64,000 nt of DNA from Sphaerosporella brunnea (taxonomy: Eukaryota; Ascomycota; Pezizomycetes; Pezizales; Pyronemataceae), in assembly GCA_008704415.1 (NCBI GenBank), contig VXIS01000026.1, positions 1 to 64,000 of the forward strand. Reading direction: 5' to 3'. Positions 13,011-22,406 of this stretch are shown here, in pieces; position 1 is the stretch's first letter, and each line of letters starts with the position of its first letter. The notes under the pieces are model-generated. The model had not been told where the DNA came from. It saw nothing but the letters and a program-made list of their open reading frames with translations, and searched no databases. A program made the translations under genes and the position numbers.

Positions 13011-13780
13011 TCACTGAAACTGAGCGGTTCGAACGTATCTTCATCAGTCCTTTGGCATGCGCAATATCTTTTCGTTCATGCATGCGTTTCGTCGCTTGCG
13101 ATGGTTCTTTTACTAAGTCCAAATTCCGTCAATCCCTCTTGTTGCGGTGTTGTGTTTGCTGGCGCGCGCGCGCGCTCCAAATCATATTGTATCACTCGAT
13201 CAAGCCATTGCTCGCTTAAATAAAAACCCACTTCATTATGTGGGGGGTATGCTGCATGATACGAAATTTGTATGGTCAAACCACAAAATACGCCCCTCGC
13301 GGGAGGTATCCTGCATGATAGCCGTAAGAATATCAAGCCCCGATGAGCAAAGAGAACGTGGTCCGGCAGTGATGATCATTCCATGGGTTTATCGCTCGGT
13401 TTCAGTGACCCCGTGGATGGCCGGACAATCAAGGGGAGGACAGTCAGTGTCAACGCACTGGACGGGCTGAACTAGGGACAGATCTAACTGGAGTTGTGAC
13501 GGGATCGATGACTGCCGACGAAGCAATATATATATACAGCAGTTGGAGCAGCAAACACGGTGGCGCCCAGTGGCTAAACCCGGTGGCTAAGCACGGAAAC
13601 CCTAAGCAGCCAAGTGTTTAGCTGTGGTGCGGGACGGAGCGACTGCACAGTTCTAACATTCCGGAGCGGAGCCATTGAGGAGCTTTAGCGACGGTATTGT
13701 AAAGCTTTCGCATTCCGAAGCGCAGCCATTGAGGAGCTTTAGCGACGGTCTTGCTGAGTGACTGCACAGCTCTAGCATTC
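13011..13780. other. Non-coding stretch with a tandem duplication
   Basis: No gene is evident. At about 13660-13767 a roughly 54-bp unit containing CAGCCATTGAGGAGCTTTAG or a close variant is present twice, flanked by related partial sequence (GACTGCACAG at about 13636 and 13761). Confidence 0.5.
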
Positions 13781-13784
13781 TCCG

Positions 13785-14708
13785 TTGTTTCTGGCTGAGC
13801 GCGCAATTCTTGCCGCCCGCAATGTCGATGTTGATAACCTCAACAACCGCCTATTGGACCGATTGCCAGGGGACGAGCACACTTGCAAGAATATCGACAG
13901 TCTGTCTACCGAGGACCACCATACATATGGCGAAGAATATCTCCATTGTCTGGAGATAAATGGTATACTTCCACACAGGCTGCGTTTGACAGTCGGTGCA
14001 CCAATGTTGTTGCGGAACATCAATCCTCTTCAAGGCTTTGTAACGGAACCCGCTTGCAGAGAACGCATCGGTCTCCTAATGTAGTTGGTTGTAAGTGCTT
14101 ACACTATGGCCGAAAGCATGAATGATTTTCTGCATAGTAATTCATCTTGATACGGGTAATTTTAACAGGAGTGGGTGTTGAAAATAGTCCAGGTGTGGAG
14201 GTCAAGCGTAGGCGGGTTCGTAGATGATAGGAAAGATGATTGTCTTGTTACGCTCTAAGAGGCTATCTAGGCGCCTTCCAAGCGTCACCATGATGTCGTT
14301 CGGTCCTCCATCATAGCATATCACTACTCACAGCACTCGCTCATTCTCTTCCTTATCCATGCCTTAACCATGCCTAGAAAGCCAGTTTCCAACGGTGGGT
14401 ATGGGCCGCAGTGTTCTGCTTCCCAAGACCAAAATCCTAAGTGCCGCTGACGGTGATATGTCCTTTAAACTGATCAGGCTCCAATATCCTGTTCGTTTGG
14501 CATTTTCTATGAGTATGAATAAGTCACAGGGACGTCGCTTCAGTATGTAGGGATAGACCTACGTGAGGAGGTGTTCAGTCGCGGCCAACTCTACGTAGCT
14601 CGCTCTAGGGCAACAAGTGGAGACCGAGTCAGTGAGCTGTTACCAGACACAAATGCAGGGCGGAATGGGCTGTGTCGCAATGAAGTGTATTGCGAGATTC
14701 TTGGCTAA
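13785..14708 (+). pseudogene. Helitron helicase (Pif1-like) C-terminal remnant
   Basis: Helitrons move by rolling circle with a Rep-helicase; this is the end of the helicase. The frame at 13785 reads LAERAILAARNVDVDNLNN, then LPGDEHT, LPPHRLRLTVGAP-like PHRLRLTVGAP, LLRNINP and, after a frame change, CNGTRLQR, all in the order of Pif1-family Helitron helicases. About 260 bp of unrelated sequence (roughly 14125-14385) then interrupts the gene. It resumes at about 14407 with RSVLLPKTKIL, PVRLAFSMSMNKSQG, a one-base frame change, then GIDLREEVFSRGQLYVARSR (motif VI) to a stop at 14706-14708. No Rep domain is in the window. Clearly nonfunctional. Confidence 0.8.
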
Positions 14709-14909
14709 AATATACACACACTTCGCCCTTATTATGCAATTCAAAAATGACATATAGAAACAGAATGCATCGTATTTTGCTGAGCAAACGAACAAACAAA
14801 TACAACCGAACACCACAAAACCTTTTTGCCCATCTCACCACGACGCCTTTTTCCCCATCTGAGCACGCTGGAACGTTCACACATCCCCGTTGCGCCCAGT
14901 GCGCAAACA

Positions 14910-15715
14910 TCACCGCTTTCGAGCCTCGATCCATTCCTGGTCCGGTTCCTCCCGCGCTTCAATCTGAACCACTTTTAACAGGTCATCTTCCCCTAGCCTC
15001 TGCAGAGCATCCGCCAGCTTCTCCATGTCGAACTGTTGGCAGTATTAGCGCAACGCAACGCCACTCCCCAGGTTGCCGCCTGTGTGCACCCACCGCCTTC
15101 TCATTCCGGGTCTTTTTCTTAGCCCGCTCTTCTCCCTCGTGTCTGCGACCCGCCCGCTTCCCAGTGCCGTTCTCTTCCGATACCGAGTTCGATCCTGGGA
15201 CAGGACCCGATAGTGCAAGCTGTTTCAGCAGCTTCGGACGAGGATTGACAAAAGTCTAGACAGCCGCGCCATTAACACCATTCCCAACGCAAACTAACAG
15301 TGAATGCGGCGAAGGAAAAAAACCCACCACGATGTGCGAACTCTCGTACTTGGATTTCTGGAAGTTGAGGTCGTGCTTGATATGGTGGTCGCCACCTTTG
15401 TCCCCGACCGGCGGCTTCGACTTCAAAAGCGATCGGGACCACCAACGGATCATCCATCCCTTCGGCTGCGGTTTGATCCCCTCCGTCGCTACTCTGGCTC
15501 CCCATCCAGGCCTCTTCGCCTACCGAAATCTCTGGTAGCAGGAAAAATTTACCCCGTTCGCAGTCGACGTCATCCATTTGAATGTGGGAAACTTCCCGGA
15601 TTTTCGAAGGCTGCAGCGAGAGGCGCCAGTCCTGGACGTTCTGCATCTTCGGTTTACTTCGATATGTCGGGGTGTTGGCTTGTATTGTAGTGAACGCCTT
15701 CGTAAAATCGGCCAT
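14910..15715 (-). pseudogene. TAF14-like YEATS-domain gene, decayed or truncated
   Basis: TAF14 proteins bind acylated histones through a YEATS domain and join TFIID, TFIIF and remodelling complexes. The minus strand reads MADFTKAF and VQDWRLSL from 15715, then VPIAFEV, then after a one-base frame change near 15405 IKHDLNFQKSKYESSHIV. A 72-bp intron (15256-15327) leads to NPRPKLLKQLALSGPVPG and a basic linker; a 61-bp intron (15033-15093, branch GCTAATAC) leads to the C-terminal helix MEKLADALQRLGEDDLLKVV. Both introns keep phase 0. Family members normally continue with the rest of the ET-like domain; here it ends after about 20 unrelated residues at 14910. The frameshift and missing second half argue for a pseudogene. 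Confidence 0.65.
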
Positions 15716-15841
15716 GGGAGGGATCCTGTGCTCTCTTCAGTTAACAACTGCGCGCGCCAAATGCGGCATGATCGTTACCTTCCATCCGTCCTGGCAAGGC
15801 TGCGAGCTTTTTTCGGCCAGTCTCAAGCCGTAAAGGTGAGC

Positions 15842-16717
15842 TTACCACGACCCATACATGGGTGGTGGTGTATCTGAAATCCCGATGTTCCGCAAGTATG
15901 CTGTATTTGTCAGTTAGCATTGTAGCGTGTATCAAGAGTCAATAAGGCTTACCCGGCGTGCGGTTCAAGGCAAGCTCCTTTGGAGTCAATGGTTCGGCTT
16001 TAACCTTTGCCACCGGGGTCGAGAGGTCCCATGGGTTGTCGCGCGTGCCGATCTCGGGGGCCACACGCCGGCGAATCTGGCGGCGGGTGCCATGTGGGGT
16101 GGTGTACAGCTCGTCTTCATCGGAGTAATGACCTCCCATGTGGGGGGGCTTCGGGGATTCATGTGGCCTCTGGCGGATCGGGGTCTTGGGGGGGCGAGCA
16201 GGCGGCGCATAGTATCTTTCGTCGTCAGAAGACGCGACAGGGTCCGGGCGGGCTTTCACCTGGCGTCTGCGGCGGGGCGGTGGTGGCGGTGCAGAATTGT
16301 CGGGATCGTCGTCGTCGTCGTCAGGGAGAACCGGGAGACGCGGGGACACAGGCTCAGGACGGGGGACCGCTACGACGCGCGCGTGCCGAGAGTTCATGTG
16401 GGCCTGGTGTTGTGCATTACTTTCCCTTCCGCCCTTACGGACCTTTTCCTGGTGAAGCTTGGCATGTCCCAGTCCGGTCCACGACTTGTGTATGTCCACC
16501 GTGCACAAACACGGGCATTGGATCTCTGCTTTTCCATCATCGTTATACACTACAGGGTAGTAGCGCTTCGTAAGAGCGCAGTGGTAGTTATGATGATGCT
16601 ATCGATAGCATTAGCAACGTCCTGTGTCAATGATGGGGTGACTACGGAGCCCATGTGCTTGTTTTTCTGGCCTGCCGCGTATTTCGGAGCGGGGCACCAA
16701 TGGTAGTCGCAGGGCAT
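15842..16717 (-). CDS. Cys/His-rich family protein, copy A (donor site altered)
   Basis: Function unknown. Exons complement 16646-16717, 15953-16598 and 15842-15900; introns 16599-16645 and 15901-15952 (the latter with branch GCTAAC and CAG acceptor) give 258 residues. Exon 1 encodes MPCDYHWCPAP plus a basic segment. Exon 2 starts with HHHNYHC, then CPCLC with a later HAKLH (zinc-finger-like spacing), an Asp run, a Pro/Arg-rich region, and VKAEPLTP, which fits a SUMO consensus. All copies end in YGSW or YGSE then TAA. The donor of intron 1 reads GTAGTC, where copies B and C have GTAAGT, so correct splicing is doubtful; unspliced, exon 1 runs to a stop. Confidence 0.6.
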
Positions 16718-16837
16718 GGTGTCTGTGAGGAGGGGGATTCGTTCTGATTGTAGCGGGTGTTGGCGATAGGTTTCTTTGAAGACGTCGGTAGAAGTTAGGT
16801 TTCTTTGAGAAGTGATGATCGCAAATACAGTGCTTCT

Positions 16838-16925
16838 GCCCTTAAGAGGCAGAAACGGGCGCCAGCTCCAAACCCTAATCTAACTACAGCGCATGTAACC
16901 CTAGTGTCGCAGTTCATACTCGGAT
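16838..16925. repeat. LTR-like segment upstream of copy A
   Basis: This stretch aligns with 22272-22352 inside the copia LTR. Shared blocks are an inverted-repeat-like CTTAAG segment, AGCTCCAAACC, TCTAACTACA and GCAGTTCATAC. It lies just 5' of the copy A gene, so an old LTR may supply its promoter region. Confidence 0.5.
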
Positions 16926-16975
16926 GATATATAGAGCATAGAGTGACGCACACTCCATATCTCAACACATACCAC

Positions 16976-17664
16976 ACAACAACTTGCGAAAAGACCAAGT
17001 CAGTGACCGGGTGTCGCTAAAGCTCCTCCACGCCTCCGCTCCATTTTTCAGTAGCTCTTCGGAGACTGGGAGGAGCTGTCGGCAGCTTCGCTGCCGCACC
17101 CGGGCAAACACAGGAGAACGAGTATAAGCATCGAGTGGAGGAGGAGGGAAGAATTGAGATGGAGGACGGAAATGGGAAAGTTGTGCTTTGCTTGTCCGCG
17201 CTTGCTTGCTTGTCCGCATCAGCGCTCACTTTGCATTTGGTTTTAAAGCCCTTTTGTTGGTTCGGGGTTTTGCAGACGCGATAGTTGCTAGGTACGTTGC
17301 AGTCAGGGTGTATGCGTGTGAAACACGGCGCGGCAAAGTAAAGAGAGGAGGTAGCGGGTTAGAGTCCATGCAGGATCGTCGCTCAAGCTCTTCCACGGCT
17401 GCGCGCCAGGATGCTAGAGTTGTGTAGTCATCGACACCCACGACGCCCGGCCACCGAACCCAAGAGAAGAGGCGGTATGCCGATGCCAGGAGACGCGGCG
17501 ACTCCCTGTTATTTTGCTACGGGTATGGACCTTTATGCACCCGACCACACACTGAGAGCGAGGTTGACGGGGAACTTTCACAAACTCCACGCGGTACGGA
17601 GCATGATAGGCGTTTTGTTCATTCACCATACACCGCAAATTACCCAGCCAAATACTACCTTACT
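16976..17664. other. No supportable gene
   Basis: Only short frames in conflicting phases. ACGTTGCAGTCAGGG at about 17293 recurs near 18457, and AAGTAAAGAG(A/G)GGAGGTAG occurs near 17336 and 18167, hinting at dispersed non-autonomous elements. Confidence 0.35.
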
Positions 17665-17990
17665 TAATAATAATAATAAAAAAAAGTTGCACATGTATGT
17701 ATGCCCGTTACCGGGGTTACCAGCTCCACTGCGGCCTCGCAGCCCCCTGTCTCAGACCGTAATTGCAGTGAATGGTAACCGGGGCATTACAAACCAGCAT
17801 CTCTGACTGACTAATCAGTGCAGATCCCGCTGTCGGACAACCCTGCTCACCCCGGCACAGACGTGCCGGGGCCCCTCCATACTGTTTCCGCAGGGAATTC
17901 CAGCCGGGCTCGAACGCAGCGTCTGCCGCATTGAGCTTAAGGTCCGGACTGCGGAAGCAGGTCAGCTAACCATTGCGCCACGAAGGCGCG
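17665..17990 (-). mobile_element. SINE candidate with tRNA-like head
   Basis: On the minus strand a tRNA-like 5' part starts GCCTTCGTGGCGCAATGG and contains an A-box (TGGCGCAATGGTTAGC) and, 60 bases on, a B-box (GTTCGAGCCC), as in pol III promoters. The anticodon stem does not fold properly, so it is not a functional tRNA. The body includes a GC hairpin (CCCCGGCAC to GTGCCGGGG) and the 3' end runs into T8 and an ATT repeat. Only one copy is in the window and no target duplication was found. Confidence 0.4.
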
Positions 17991-19170
17991 TGCAGTGAGC
18001 GATCCGTTTCGCCGTCCGTGAACGCACGGGACCGCTTGCACCGATGCCGACCGCAACACGCTGACTACCAGTGTTGGCAACAGCCAGCCCGCCCTGCTGT
18101 TTGGGCTGGCTACTGAGAGTACAATACGACGCCAAAAAGGTTATATATTCCGCGGTTGCAGCAGTTAAGTAAAGAGGGGAGGTAGTTGGTCGAGGAGCCA
18201 ACCCCGTCTCACTTCACCGCGAACACCGGCACGCATACATAGAATTGTAGAGATACTCGCTCCGCTTCAGAATTGTAGAGCTCGCTTCGCTTCAGCCTCC
18301 GGCAACCGCCACACCGGTAGACGCGACCGCCGCCGTAAAACACCACTGGAAAACGCCACACCAACTGCTCTGTATATATACCAAGTGAACACCCGTGTGG
18401 TGACCACACGGTGTGCAGTCATTAGTACAGCGCCACTTAATGTAAAGTCATATGTACGTTGCAGTCAGGGCGTCCGTGTGTGAGACGCAGCGCAGTTGCT
18501 TTCATTCTGTGAAAAAAAAAAAAAAGCCATATCGAAAAAAAAGCACAGTGCAGTTGCAAAAAAAAAAAAAATTGCGAACATCCCAACTCATCCCATTCAG
18601 CAAAAAAAGCCTCATCAATTCTCAAATACCTCCCTGAATACCACTATGGGCCTGTTTGGATAGGCCTCGGTATCGGTATCGTTCTAACATCGGTATCGGT
18701 AGCTAATTTTCGATACACCGAGCTCGGTAGTTGCAACTGGAACTGCTACTGACACCGATGGGAGAACGTTTGGATGAACCTAAGTCATCGACGTGTACCA
18801 CCATAGTGACCTCATATTCCAACGACACAGCCTGATGCTCTGACGCTCTGCCGCCGAATACCTGCCCTCAAACACAACCATTTATTGTTGTGAGTTTTCA
18901 CAAACGCAAACTCGGAGGTTGAGCTTCTGATGGACTGGTAGTTGCGTTTCATGGTGAATAATTTTGACCGTTGGAGAGTGAGGAGGAAAGGACGAGTGAG
19001 ATGGTGTCACTAGGGTTTGGATATCACCGAGTGATATCCAGTGAAGCTATGAGATGCATATAAGACGCAGTTAGCTTAGCCTGTAGATAGTAACACAATC
19101 GCTTTTCCCACCACCATCCCTCAACTTCGGCTAAGCCTCAATCTCTACGCGTCCACACTTCAACATCAAC
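17991..19170. other. No supportable gene
   Basis: Contains two A-rich runs (about 18511-18580) and a short GGTATCGGTATCG repeat near 18670. No coding frame or exon chain is convincing. Confidence 0.35.
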
Positions 19171-19212
19171 ACCCGCTACAATCAGAAACGAATCCCCCTC
19201 CTCGCAGAAACC

Positions 19213-19710
19213 ATGCCCTGCGAATACCATTGGTGCCCAGCTCCGAAATACGCCGATGGCCAGAAAAACAAGCACATGCATTGCGTAAGTCACCCCATCA
19301 TTGACACAGGACGTTGCTAATGCTATCGATAGCATCATCATAACTACCACTGCGCTCTTACGAAGCGCTACTACCCTGTAGTGTATAACGATGATGGAAA
19401 AGCAGACATCCAATGCCCGTGTTTGTGCACCGTGGACATACACAAGTCGTGGACCAGCCTGGTACATGCCAAGCTTCACCAGGAACACGTCCGTAAGGGC
19501 GGAAGGGAAAGTGATGCAGAACACCAGGCCCACATGAACTCTCGGCACGCCCCTGTCGCAGCAGCAGTCCCCCGTCCTCAGCCTGTGTCCCCGCGTCTCC
19601 CGGTTCTCGCTGACGACGACAACGATCCCGACAATTCTGCACCGCAACCACCCACGCTCCGCAGAGGCCAGGTGGAGCCCCGCCAGGGCCCCGTGTATGG
19701 GTCGGAGTAA
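19213..19710 (+). CDS. Cys/His-rich family protein, copy B (internally deleted)
   Basis: Function unknown. Exons 19213-19284 and 19333-19710; a 48-bp phase-0 intron (GTAAGT donor, GCTAAT branch, TAG acceptor) gives 149 residues without a stop. Starts MPCEYHWCPAPKY. Exon 2 starts HHHNYHCALTKRYYP, then CPCLCTVD and HAKLHQEH (zinc-finger-like), then a Pro-rich tail with an acidic ADDDNDPD. Compared with copy A, about 430 bp covering the second Pro/Arg-rich region and the second intron are missing, yet the junction is in frame and the protein still ends YGSE. Very similar to copy A, including roughly 40 bp of 5' leader and about 100 bp past the stop. It is the only copy with clean splice signals and no nonsense codon. 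Confidence 0.65.
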
Positions 19711-20229
19711 GCTCAGCTTTACGGGTGGAGACTGGCCGAAAAAACCTCGAAGCCTTGTCAGGACCGATGGAAGGTAACTATCATGAAGCATGTAGCGCCG
19801 GCAATTGCTAACTGAAGTGAGAACAGGGTCCCTCCCATTGCCGGCGTTACGAAGGCGTTCACCGCAAGTCCAGATTCTAGTATCGTCAGTGCGCCATATA
19901 CATCGCAGCGAACCAGCACGCAGTGAATATTCAACTACGCTGCATGCTACGCTTAGCGGAAGGGCACGACAAACCATAGAGCCTATACTGCCTGCACCCC
20001 TGTACTGAGCGCAAACAACCGCGCGGAGCCGCATGGAAGAAGGAGTAGAAGACGGGGGACATCTCATTCTTGTCTATCGAAAATATCGTTGTGAAATGAA
20101 CTGGATAGAATATTACTGGGGCGCTTGCAAGCACTCTGCCCGCAAGCACTGCACATATACTCTCCCCGGTATTCCACCCTCCCGCATCGTGCACTTGCAC
20201 CCTTCCGCATCGTGCCCTCAAAATCTACA
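19711..20229. other. Duplicated 3' flank of the Cys/His family, then nothing recognised
   Basis: About 150 bp after the stop still match the flank of copy A. They include an intron-like segment from GTAACTATCATG to CTAACTGAAGTGAGAACAG, shared with copies A and C. The rest up to the copia gag remnant shows no gene. Confidence 0.4.
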
Positions 20230-20457
20230 CTAACACCTCTCAGTGAGATACGCCGGATCGTTGAATTTTGGCTCGCCGTCGTCTGTTGGTGTTGAAGTAA
20301 TCGTCGATCCCTGCGGTACAACTGGCGGTTTCGGTTTCTTTCGTTCGCCGTTTATCAAATCGTATAGCCCTGCTCCTTTCAGGTGACGTTTCATAGCCTT
20401 TGCCCATACAGGGTAGTTGTCGCCTTGTAGCAACGGCACTTCTGTCTGCGTCGCCAT
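20230..20457 (-). pseudogene. Copia Gag N-terminus, truncated
   Basis: Gag packages copia RNA into particles. The frame starting MATQTEVPLLQGDNYPVW contains the Gag motif of copia elements (L-x-G-x-N-Y-P-x-W) and continues MKRHLKGAGLYDLING. It stops after 75 codons at LTERC, far short of the family's usual length. The ATG is chosen because it directly precedes the motif. An overlapping frame upstream encodes Glu/Lys-rich repeats. Confidence 0.7.
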
Positions 20458-20486
20458 CCTGTCTTTCGGCGAGCTCTTTCTTCTTC

Positions 20487-20625
20487 ATCAAGTCGTCCTT
20501 TCCTTCGTCGACGGCTTCTTTTTCGTTTTTCGAGTCTTCAAGTCGTGCTTTTCTTCGTCGACGGCGTCTTTGCGTTTTTCGAGTCTTCAAGTCGTCCTTT
20601 CCTTCGTCGACGGCTTCTTCGAAAT
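20487..20625. repeat. Roughly 50-bp tandem repeat in the copia leader
   Basis: Nearly three copies of a unit containing TTCGTCGACGGC followed by TTTTTCGAGTCTTCAAGTCG. On the minus strand it encodes repeated EAVDEGKDDL, so it may be coding or a structural leader repeat. Confidence 0.75.
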
Positions 20626-20689
20626 TCAGTTGTTTTCCGCCCACAACTCAGGCGGTCCGGGTAAGCTATAGTCGTTTTCGGCTCTCAAA

Positions 20690-21723
20690 TAGTGATGGAC
20701 ACGAGCCGAGCCGGCTCGAGCTTTTCCATAGAATTGTGTTCGTTTGTGGACGTGCCTGGTCTCAGATATCACTCAAGCGGGACCATCTAAACCCACCCCA
20801 CCATCGCCCTACCGCCGCCAGTGCTGTGGGGGAACAGAGGCGGCTTGGGAGAGAGTGACGGGCAATGCATGTAATGACCTATAGCGAGGCCGAGACACCT
20901 CAATAGAACCTAGACCTCGTCATACCACTTCCCACAACCGCCGCAACTTCATCACCGGTTCTCTCAATCTGTCACCGCATATCCCTATAAAGTCTGAGCA
21001 TGTCAGCGGTCGCTGCTAGCCAAGGCTCCGGCCTGGATCAGCCCCGGGGTCAGCAGACGCCTTCCAAGTCCCTGCGTCCGGCGGAGGAAGAGGACGTCGT
21101 CATGCAGGCGTTCTATAGGAAAATAAGCGGACAATGGCGTAAGTATCAGGCTGTGAGCAAAGTACTAGTACTCGCGTTAATCCCTCGGTCCAGAAACCTT
21201 TTATGAAGCAGCCGGAAGCCGCACACTTAGCGGGCAGCGGAGCTCTCCTTACAACGCCTTTCTCTATCAAAGAAGAATCATTTTCCGCGAGCAAGTTGCT
21301 AGAAATGACGCGGGCAGAGATGCAGTTAGGGTTAAGCATTGGTTGAAGCAAACTGACGTCCAGCCATGGGAAAAGTGGTGGTATGAACTTGAAGACACCG
21401 CGGCGGACCCATCAGCCAGACATCGTGAGGGCATTGCGGGAGACGGGCCGGGCCGGAGAGCAACAGTGACCATGACGCCCCGGAGGGAGCAGATTCAGCT
21501 GCCGAGGCCGCTCTGAACTCCTCCTCAGGGCTGTCAGACATCTCCGATTGATAGCTTGTAAACGCTTATGGAATCTACAGAGTCCCACCAATTGTTTCCC
21601 TCGTGCCTTAAACTGTTGCATGGGTCGAGCCGGGCTCGAGCCCACGAGCCGAGTGCGGAAATCTGACGAGCCGGCTCGAGCCTACCCTCCGGCTTGAGTC
21701 GAGCCGGCTCGTGTCCATCACTA
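20690..21723 (+). mobile_element. Internally deleted hAT inside the copia leader
   Basis: 1,034 bp with inverted ends sharing the first 19 bases (TAGTGATGGACACGAGCCG) and an exact 8-bp duplication CTCTCAAA at 20682-20689 and 21724-21731. Terminal bases resemble but differ from the 5-kb hAT, so it belongs to a related family. Subterminal regions carry GGCTCGAG-type motifs. It interrupts the repeated hairpins of the copia leader, so it is younger than the copia insertion. Confidence 0.92.
21000..21551 (+). pseudogene. hAT transposase deletion derivative
   Basis: Exon 1 21000-21138 (MSAVAASQ...QAFYRKISGQW), intron 21139-21193 (GTAAGT, CAG; 55 bp), then exon 2. Exon 2 begins TFYEAAGSRTLSGQ and FLYQRRIIF, aligned with TFHAAAGVRTLSGQ and FLYARRIIF of the intact element. 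After about 30 codons it jumps directly to KHWLKQTDVQPWEKW, the C-terminal tail, deleting the BED finger and entire catalytic core. A later frame change precedes the family's last residues (NSSSGLSDISD, stop at 21551). It cannot encode transposase and would need supply in trans. Confidence 0.85.
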
Positions 21724-22188
21724 CTCTCAAACGGCTCTTCGAGCTTCAGTTGTCTTGACCCCACAACTTCAGGGTTTTCGGTAAGCTTATATTTTCGCTG
21801 TCTGTGAAAGATCCGTCAAGCTACTGCTGTCAATACCCACAGCACCGGGTTCTCGTTGAGCTAATCTTTTTCGTTATGCGCCGTCCGCAAAGGATTCGTC
21901 GAGCTCCAGTTGTCTTATCCCCCACAACTTCAGGGTCTCGTCAATGAGGTCTAACCGTTGTCGCCGTGGTCCGTAAACGATCCTCCAAGCTCTTTCGCTG
22001 AGCTAACAACGCTTGTCTTCCGATCCGTCGAACGATTATCCAAGCTCCGTCGGTGAGCTAAAGCCGCTGCTCAAACCTTGTCCGTGGCCGCTCCAGCTGT
22101 ATATACCGACAGCTCCGGGTCCGCGCGCCTCATGTTTGTCCGTAGCGGCTCGTCTCTTCCTGGGGTTGTCTGTTCTTAGTCACGCCGT

Positions 22189-22206
22189 AGCGCCGGGCTC
22201 ATAACC
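22189..22206 (-). promoter_or_regulatory. Primer binding site, half tRNA-iMet type
   Basis: Immediately after the LTR's terminal CA, the minus strand reads GGTTATGAGCCC, complementary to the anticodon stem-loop of initiator tRNA-Met. Internal half-tRNA priming is known from Drosophila copia and some fungal copia elements. It fixes the LTR boundary at 22207. Confidence 0.7.
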
Positions 22207-22380
22207 TGTTGAGGCTATACACGGAGTCGCTGTCTATAGGCGTTGCTGAAGTTCACGCAGTGGCTTTAGGAACGCTGCACTTAAGGTGCAGCAACAGGCC
22301 GCTAGCTCCAAACCTTATTCTAACTACATCGCTATCAAACCGTAGTAAGGCAGTTCATACGCGTTGTTAATGTGATCACA
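22207..22380 (-). repeat. Copia LTR
   Basis: 174 bp bounded by TG and CA. On the minus strand it starts TGTGATCACATT and ends CCTCAACA, with the PBS next to it. No partner LTR is in the window except the partial similarity at 16838-16925. Confidence 0.65.
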
Positions 22381-22406
22381 TATTGGCTTTTAATCCCGCT
22401 GCACAG

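Larger units (their letters stand above)
20230..22380 (-). mobile_element. Copia retrotransposon fragment: LTR, PBS, leader, gag start
   Basis: Reads on the minus strand. The 174-bp LTR is at 22207-22380 (TG at the outer edge, CA inner, as TGTGATC to CCTCAACA). It is followed directly by the primer site, a long leader with five hairpins, a short tandem repeat and the first 75 codons of gag. Everything downstream of gag (protease, integrase, RT, RNase H, 3' LTR) is missing, so it is a dead fragment. A non-autonomous hAT sits inside the leader at 20690-21723. Confidence 0.75.

Noticed and set aside
15927..16706. 259-codon plus-strand frame over copy A
   Set aside because: Antisense to copy A exon 2; it is open mainly because of GC-rich, Pro/Arg-rich coding on the other strand.
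17880..17990. Functional tRNA gene
   Set aside because: A-box and B-box are present, but no proper anticodon stem-loop or paired acceptor end can be drawn.
19138..20067. 309-codon minus-strand frame over copy B
   Set aside because: It is antisense to the spliced copy B gene, whose exons match copies A and C; the antisense protein has no recognisable feature.
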